Assembly: GCA_022695795.1 (NCBI GenBank)
Contig: MU404151.1
Location: 27,483-91,482, forward strand
DNA from: Biscogniauxia marginata
Lineage: Eukaryota; Ascomycota; Sordariomycetes; Xylariales; Xylariaceae
Direction of reading: 5' to 3'
DNA: 64,000 bases
Under the pieces are notes generated by a model. The model ran no database searches and was not told the origin of the DNA. It worked only from the letters and a program-made list of their open reading frames with translations. This document shows, in pieces, positions 58,576 through 64,000 of the stretch (within the stretch, counting starts at the first letter, position 1; every line of letters begins with the position of its first letter). The position numbers and the translations under genes were made by a program.

Positions 58576-60042
58576 CTACTCGAATTCCCCCAACTCCAAA
58601 TGGGTCTTGAGCACAAGCGCGGTATCCGATCTGATAGCGCCGTGCTCGAGGCCTTCCACTTCCTTGACCTTTATACTTCCAGTATTCTTCCAAGTTGCCT
58701 CTGCTAGCCCAGGGTCCACTACTACATCTTTGGAACCGTGAACTGCCGTGATCGGCACCTTGTTCTCCTTTATCTGCTCCAGATCGTAGGAAGGCTCCTC
58801 TAGTTTGCAGTTGGCGAACTCCATCGCCACCGCCTTGAGGGGCTTGAGAGCTTCGTAGTTGTCAAAGAAGAAGGGGTATATCATCTCGCCCGACAGGTAG
58901 AGCTTCTCACGCCCAAGAAACCCCTTTCCGAGCTCCTCGTCGGGGCAGTTCACCCACCAAAAATATGGCACGAATTCCGGCTCGCTCGCGACACGCTGCG
59001 CAACCCATTTCGTCACATCGTCGGTATTGCGGAGGTACTGGGATTCGTTGAGGATGGCGTAGAGGGGTCGCTTGTTAAACCGCCAACTGTCGGTTGCCTT
59101 GTACAGCTCGATTGTCTCGTCGGTGAGGGACTCGGATTCGTCTTCGGATCCAATGTCTCTGTACATCTTCTCATACAACTTGTTAAGCTGGGTGAATTTT
59201 GCCTCCGTGCCCAGGTTTCGTCCGAGACAGAGGAACTGCTTCGCAGTAAGGTTGCCCCAGGCAGGAAGCTTGATTCCCTTGCCATCGTTCTGGCGCGCGA
59301 GCCAGAGGGCGATGTGTTTCACTCGATGAATATCGTCGGGGTACAACGCGTAGTATGTCTCATTGCGCTTGATAATGTTCCTGAATAATTGTTGGTGGAC
59401 ACGAGTAGCATCATAATGAATTGGTGTCAGGCCGGCATTATTGTAGATACGTCGAAGCCCTGCGTAGCTGAAAGACAAGTATGAATACAAGATCCAGCCG
59501 CCATACGACTGAGCACAGATCGACCATTTATCCGCCTTCTGGTGTAGGGTGATTCTGACGGCTTCGAGATCACGCACGATATTTGTCTGTCCAAGGTGCT
59601 TGAGAATATACAAGGCTCGTGGCATATCGGTCTTTCCTAAGCTGTGAATTATTTCTTTAGATGAGCTATCCCCGGTCCCACGGTAGTCTGGATAGAGGAT
59701 CCAATAGTCTCGTTCTAGGAAGAATCTGTTCAACTCCGGCATACGTGCTGGTGAGTTGCTATCGCCCGGGCCACCGCAGAGATAGACAAGCAGTTTATGT
59801 TGAGAGATCTGAGAACGGATATCCTCGCTGGTTCTAGTCTTAACAGTAAGCCCTGCAGTGGTCTTAGCTGTTTTATCACCCTGGACGAGCTTGAAACTCA
59901 GAATAATAGAGTTGTCTTTGTCCTTCGGCTTTTCGTAGTCAATAGGACACTCGAACAGAATCTCCGTGATGAAGAATAGATCATTGTCAAAGGTCTTGAT
60001 CTCTTTCAATACACCCTCTGGTTCCCGTGGTTCAGCTGCCAT
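58576..60042 (-). CDS. S33 family alpha/beta hydrolase (prolyl aminopeptidase-like)
   Basis: One exon, 488 aa, starting MAAEPREPEG. Oxyanion-region motif CGGPG at residues 89-93 (usually HGGPG), ILYPDYRGTGDS at 115-126, nucleophile motif AQSYGG with Ser179, acid HGSKDVVVD with Asp439, and LEHGAIRS with His467: a full catalytic triad. No signal peptide, so probably cytosolic. S33 enzymes release N-terminal proline from peptides; the group also includes other hydrolases and some acting in secondary metabolism, so the substrate is uncertain. It is the only clear gene in the last 9 kb, surrounded by AT-rich DNA, and its codon use is less GC-rich than that of the housekeeping genes. It looks intact. 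Confidence 0.8.
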   Translation of the reverse strand: MAAEPREPEGVLKEIKTFDNDLFFITEILFECPIDYEKPKDKDNSIILSFKLVQGDKTAKTTAGLTVKTRTSEDIRSQISQHKLLVYLCGGPGDSNSPARMPELNRFFLERDYWILYPDYRGTGDSSSKEIIHSLGKTDMPRALYILKHLGQTNIVRDLEAVRITLHQKADKWSICAQSYGGWILYSYLSFSYAGLRRIYNNAGLTPIHYDATRVHQQLFRNIIKRNETYYALYPDDIHRVKHIALWLARQNDGKGIKLPAWGNLTAKQFLCLGRNLGTEAKFTQLNKLYEKMYRDIGSEDESESLTDETIELYKATDSWRFNKRPLYAILNESQYLRNTDDVTKWVAQRVASEPEFVPYFWWVNCPDEELGKGFLGREKLYLSGEMIYPFFFDNYEALKPLKAVAMEFANCKLEEPSYDLEQIKENKVPITAVHGSKDVVVDPGLAEATWKNTGSIKVKEVEGLEHGAIRSDTALVLKTHLELGEFE

Positions 60043-63000
60043 GTTGCTTATGAGTTTGACTTGAACTAAAGGGGTAACACAGACTATATGGATGCTCTTT
60101 GGTCCTACTTAAGCTTTTCCAGCTTTCATACCAGATTGTCTGACCTCAGATAGCCCAGAGTGGCGGGTCTTTTATAGTGAATATCTCCTTACATGCTTTG
60201 GTACTCACTTTTGATATTGGAAGGTTTGCCAACGACCAAACACTACTTGTATATTGCATTAGCTCCATTCTCCCATCCTCAAAATAAATTTACTATTAAG
60301 GTTATTTATCATTGTTTTACGTTGATTAGTTTTCTATGTTGGATGTGACAATCTTTGATTCTCTAACTACGTCGTCACTACTTCCATTCCATGCTTCTTA
60401 TCACGGCCAGATGCCCCGGCGGTTGAGCACCTTGTCTCATAGACTAGTTAATCTATGAAATGATGTGGTGTTATGACTCTAAGGGTCTCGCTGTACTAGT
60501 TGGTGGCTGTACTATACGTGCTGTAAGCTGGAATTTGTATTACCCAATGTAGGCTGACACTCATTATGCGACCCCAAGAATGTAGTAAGCCACAATATTC
60601 CCTACCTTTCCGGCAAATGACCTGGAAGAACTATTATGTATTATTTACTTAAATATTTAATTTATCTATGAACAAAAGCCAATTCTACTCCAGGTAAGAT
60701 GTTGGTAATTAGGATTTACGTAATTCACATAATCTTTGATTGTCACACCAATCCCTCTCTGCGAGATGCTTTGGTGGGTAATTAGCCCTTGAATAGAATA
60801 AAACCAATGTCCTATGCTTAGAATTCTGATAGCTTCACCGGGAAGTCAGCTTGTCTAAAGATTTGAACGTCCAGGGTATGACAAAAATAGTCTTCTGCGT
60901 CTTTCGGTGTGTTCAAGAGTCACATGTACGCCCTTGGACTTTCAGCTACGTCTAGACTGCACAATAATTCTGTAACGTGGAACTGACTAGTTATTGACAT
61001 ACTGATGAAGCAAACCGGCCATATCTGTGCCCATCTAACAGCTCATATGAGTATCTGGAGATATATTGACAGCAATACTGAGTCATACTCACCTCCCGTG
61101 CCTTAACTATTGGCTATTTGTTCCTGTCTACCTAATAGTTTGTGTCTCTGCACCTAAAGATCCTATATCCTAGGTCCCTGACACTACCTTATCCGGGGTT
61201 TTACAAACAGTTTGCTTGCTAGTCTGACTTTTTCTGCGCGTCCTCCCATTGGAATTCATTTTTACCGTTACAATGCGCCCCAACTATTCTAAACTATGTT
61301 CGCCTGCGATAAGGAGCAATAATGGACAAATATTATTTTCATCTGAAATCAACAATAATATTCAAGCACTCTGGAAATAGTTATGCATGCTTGAGCTGGG
61401 TTCTGATATGCATTGAGACGCTCTCGGAGGCCGGAAACGAAACATGGGCTTCTCTCAGCTTGTAGGCTATCATCATACCCTGACCTGGGAACTCATTCCC
61501 TGGGTATAGTATTAGAAAGTCCTAGTCCTTGCGATTGGAGATACCCGCAGACCGGCTCATAGTAGTAAAATATCCAGCTTGGAGTCACTTCACGCTAGTA
61601 GAAGGTCGTGACCGTGGATTATATTCGCTATGATAATGAACACAAATTTCCTGCTTGACGCTTTACTTCTCTTTTGGCTTTGTTCGTTCGGCAATGGTAT
61701 TGCTCAATATCTACATCAAGTTCGCACATTTATTTGTGTCCCGGGGATGTTCTATATAGGCACCAATTACCATAACGCAATTGGTGATGTTGCTTTGAAA
61801 CAACTAATAGGTACTAAAGCAAGGGGATTCGTAAAGCTCATATTTGGCGCGAGGCTACACAGCTGGATTATGGCGGTTGATTGAGATCTTATAAAATATC
61901 AGCAAACAAAATTGATATTACGTGGACTAGTGAGTAGATCTGGAGTGCCTATCCCAATGTAGTACAGCCTCATAAAGGTGCCAGATGTAGTTCTGAAGAC
62001 AGAGACCTGATGTACGACACGGCACGCTTAATCCGATTATTTCGTAGCATTGTGCAAGAGATGGCTATTGAGCTCCGGGGGTTTACATACCTAAGGAATT
62101 AAGAATAGAAGAGCCTGCCCGTCGAAGACTAGAATAGAGCTCGCTCTCCATTCAAGCAGTCTAATCACGTGATAATTCGCAATCGACCTTTGCTTGACCT
62201 TCGAGGCTCCGTTAAATATCTATAACATAAGGTAGTTTATTGATCACGTTTGTTGAAACCCTTATGTATCAAGCCCTATGATCAAAATATCATGTGGATT
62301 GGTTGTTACGGAAAGAGAGTTTAGAATAACCACATTTATATAAACTGAATTATTTTGGTATGGCCTCAAGGGAAAAAAAATTTGTTTTATAACTACTAGC
62401 AATTTCCTCGTCTACAAAGATTTACTATCTCCATTCCGAAAACGTTCCGAAATGTAGTATCGCATCAATGTGCTCCGGTGGTGTATCTATACACTGCATC
62501 GGGGAGATAACATCGGTGCGTCCATCCCCTCACAGAATCTTAATCGTAAGTTCCGAGCCACTGATATCGATCGCTACTCTTTCATCACAACCGGCCTTTT
62601 CCGCTATCTTTTCAAATATTTCCTGTTGATGGTGACTCACAGAGATACAGCGTTCTGTAAGAACCAATAGGTTGCAACATTACGTAGCATTGAGCTGCAG
62701 CCATGCCGTTCTACAACGTTCACCGAAGGCTCGGTAGATTTAAGAAATAATCAGCATGTGATGTGTTTTGCGCTTTGCACACAGTCGTTTATTGACCGCG
62801 ATCGGCATGATGCATTCTATGGCTTCTCAGCTTAGTTCTCTATGCAAGTCGTCTCTATTCTCGGCTCCGACAAAGCCGTTGCGACGCAGAGCATCTCCTC
62901 TACCACCACAGTACCTCAATGGTACAGAAGATATCATTACTATTTGAGGTCCATCAGATGTCGTCAGTGGAGAGGAGGTTGAGACCGTTGTCACCGCCAC

Positions 63001-63560
63001 CTTAGAGAAGTCTGGATTGTGATTTAGCTATTTGTGTGACATGGAAGCTTCATTAGGTAGCACAGGGATTGTATTGGGTTAGTCATTAATGCTGAGATGA
63101 TTGAATTTGAGAGAGTAGGATGAGATATATTGGTCCGAGGTGAGTCTGTAGGTGAGAGCGAAAGCTCGAAATACATACACGTGCGGAGAAGGTAGTGGAC
63201 CGTATCCTCTAATTCAACAACCAAGAATTATACTTTGATTTGTTACAGTATACATATTTAGTCATGGGACGCCTCTCTGATTGTGACATCATATTCTAAA
63301 TCAAGGTAATTCTGCCTCAAAGCAGGGAAGATTACCGTTTGGGTATCTGATGAAGGGGGCCATGTAAGTGCTAGAGCTTCCTAGCACGGCATGTAGTTTC
63401 TCAGTATTCGCGATCTCTGTAGGAATGGGCTCGGTGTAATAAGGGGTAAGGGCTTGTATTGAAATAACTATAATACGATATGGTCCGCCTTGCCTTTTCA
63501 AATTACCATGGCGACGAAGCTTTGTTTTTATGCTTTTAACCATTTCCTATTTAGGATTAG
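60043..63560. other. AT-rich gene-poor right arm
   Basis: 3.5 kb with no recognised gene. Short open frames at 61630-61884, 62470-62670 and 63301-63543 have no family features. Composition is close to the other accessory stretches and may include decayed elements. Confidence 0.45.
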
Positions 63561-63714
63561 TTTAACGGGGTCGGCGTCTTTTTACGTCGATTATTTTAAT
63601 TATATAAATACTTAACATATAATTATTATATATAATAAAGATTAACACCCCTTTTTTATATGCTTTTTATCTTTAAATTATTCTTTAATATATCATTATA
63701 AAATAACATAACGA

Positions 63715-63825
63715 GAAAGAACCGTTCTTTAATTAAAGAACCGTTATTATTTATTATAATTATTAAATAGAAAAATAATCGTTCTCCGCCAAAGAAGCGT
63801 TCTTAAAAAAGAAACGTTCCCCCCT
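63715..63825. repeat. Degenerate repeats of a GAACCGTTCTT-like motif
   Basis: Variants of AAGAACCGTTCTT, GAACCGTT, AATCGTTCTC, GAAGCGTTCTT and GAAACGTTC follow one another within about 110 bases. A perfect 18-bp palindrome (GTTCTTTAATTAAAGAAC) lies at 63724-63741. Confidence 0.55.
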
Positions 63826-63850
63826 CTCCCCGCTTTTTCGAGGGGGACTT

Positions 63851-64000
63851 ATAACCCTAGGGCTTGGGGCTAAGGGCTAGGGGCTGGGGGGGGGGGGGGG
63901 GGGGGGGTTTTAAAAAATTTTTTTTTTGAAAACAAAAAATTAAAAACTTAATTTTAAAAAATAAAAAAAAAAAAAAAAACAAAAAACAAAATAAAAATAA
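63851..64000. repeat. Telomere-like words and low-complexity terminal tract
   Basis: ACCCTAGGG, GGGCTAAGGGCTAGGGGCT and a run of more than 20 G (63885-63907) are followed by A/T homopolymers to the end of the window. The tract resembles a degenerate subtelomere or a low-quality contig end rather than ordinary sequence. Confidence 0.45.

Noticed and set aside
61630..61884. 84-codon frame with a hydrophobic start (possible small secreted protein)
   Set aside because: No supporting features beyond length; AT-rich DNA yields such frames by chance.
1..64000. CRISPR arrays, tRNA, 5S rRNA or an intact transposase
   Set aside because: I looked for regularly spaced repeats, TFIIIC box-like sequences and DDE/RT motifs and found none I could support.

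Overview
The window is nuclear DNA of a filamentous ascomycete (Pezizomycotina, most likely a Sordariomycete). The evidence is monoexonic or few-exon genes with short GT-AG introns (about 44-170 bp), fungus-specific families (POM34, GARP VPS54, a SepA/Bni1-type formin, DUF3632, CYC2, a SesA/HeLo-like NLR), and intergenic DNA dotted with TAGGTACCTA-type words. There are no bacterial operons, rRNA, tRNA or CRISPR arrays that I can recognise.

Left part (about 2-24.5 kb) is a dense housekeeping block: VPS54 (GARP tethering, minus), MCM5 (replicative helicase, plus), a membrane-anchored AMP-binding-like protein lacking the usual nucleotide P-loop (minus), POM34 (nuclear pore, plus), a LAT-type amino acid permease (minus), mitochondrial leucyl-tRNA synthetase and an HemK/MTQ1-type release-factor methyltransferase in tandem (plus; both serve mitochondrial translation), and a secreted feruloyl-esterase-like CE1 hydrolase (minus) with a 30-nt microexon and a 10-bp tandem duplication at its last splice junction.

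Middle (about 24.5-37.5 kb) is a gene-poor, AT-richer accessory segment. It carries a STAND/NACHT NLR-like gene with a premature TAG, a partial RNase T1-like secreted-type protein whose active site looks substituted, a DUF3632 gene, an AIM32 [2Fe-2S] protein, a decayed GH76 mannosidase with three in-frame TAGs and an internal deletion, and a short TTAGGG array. The stop codons in both broken genes fit C-to-T change at CpA, the RIP signature.

Right part: CYC2-like mitochondrial flavoprotein (plus), a 1731-aa formin (minus), a small acidic membrane protein (plus), a RING protein (plus) and HUS1 (plus) sit between long non-coding stretches up to 55 kb. Beyond that only an S33 peptidase is clear. 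The last 450 bases are AT-rich, with a repeated GAACCGTTCTT-like motif, degenerate telomere-like words, and a homopolymer-rich tail that looks like a contig end.

Functional themes are conserved cell-biology genes (vesicle tethering, replication and checkpoint, nuclear pore, actin nucleation, mitochondrial translation and redox) interrupted by accessory genes for self/non-self recognition, secretion and plant-wall attack. Exon boundaries were inferred by eye from splice signals and continuity of conserved protein sequence; no search was run.
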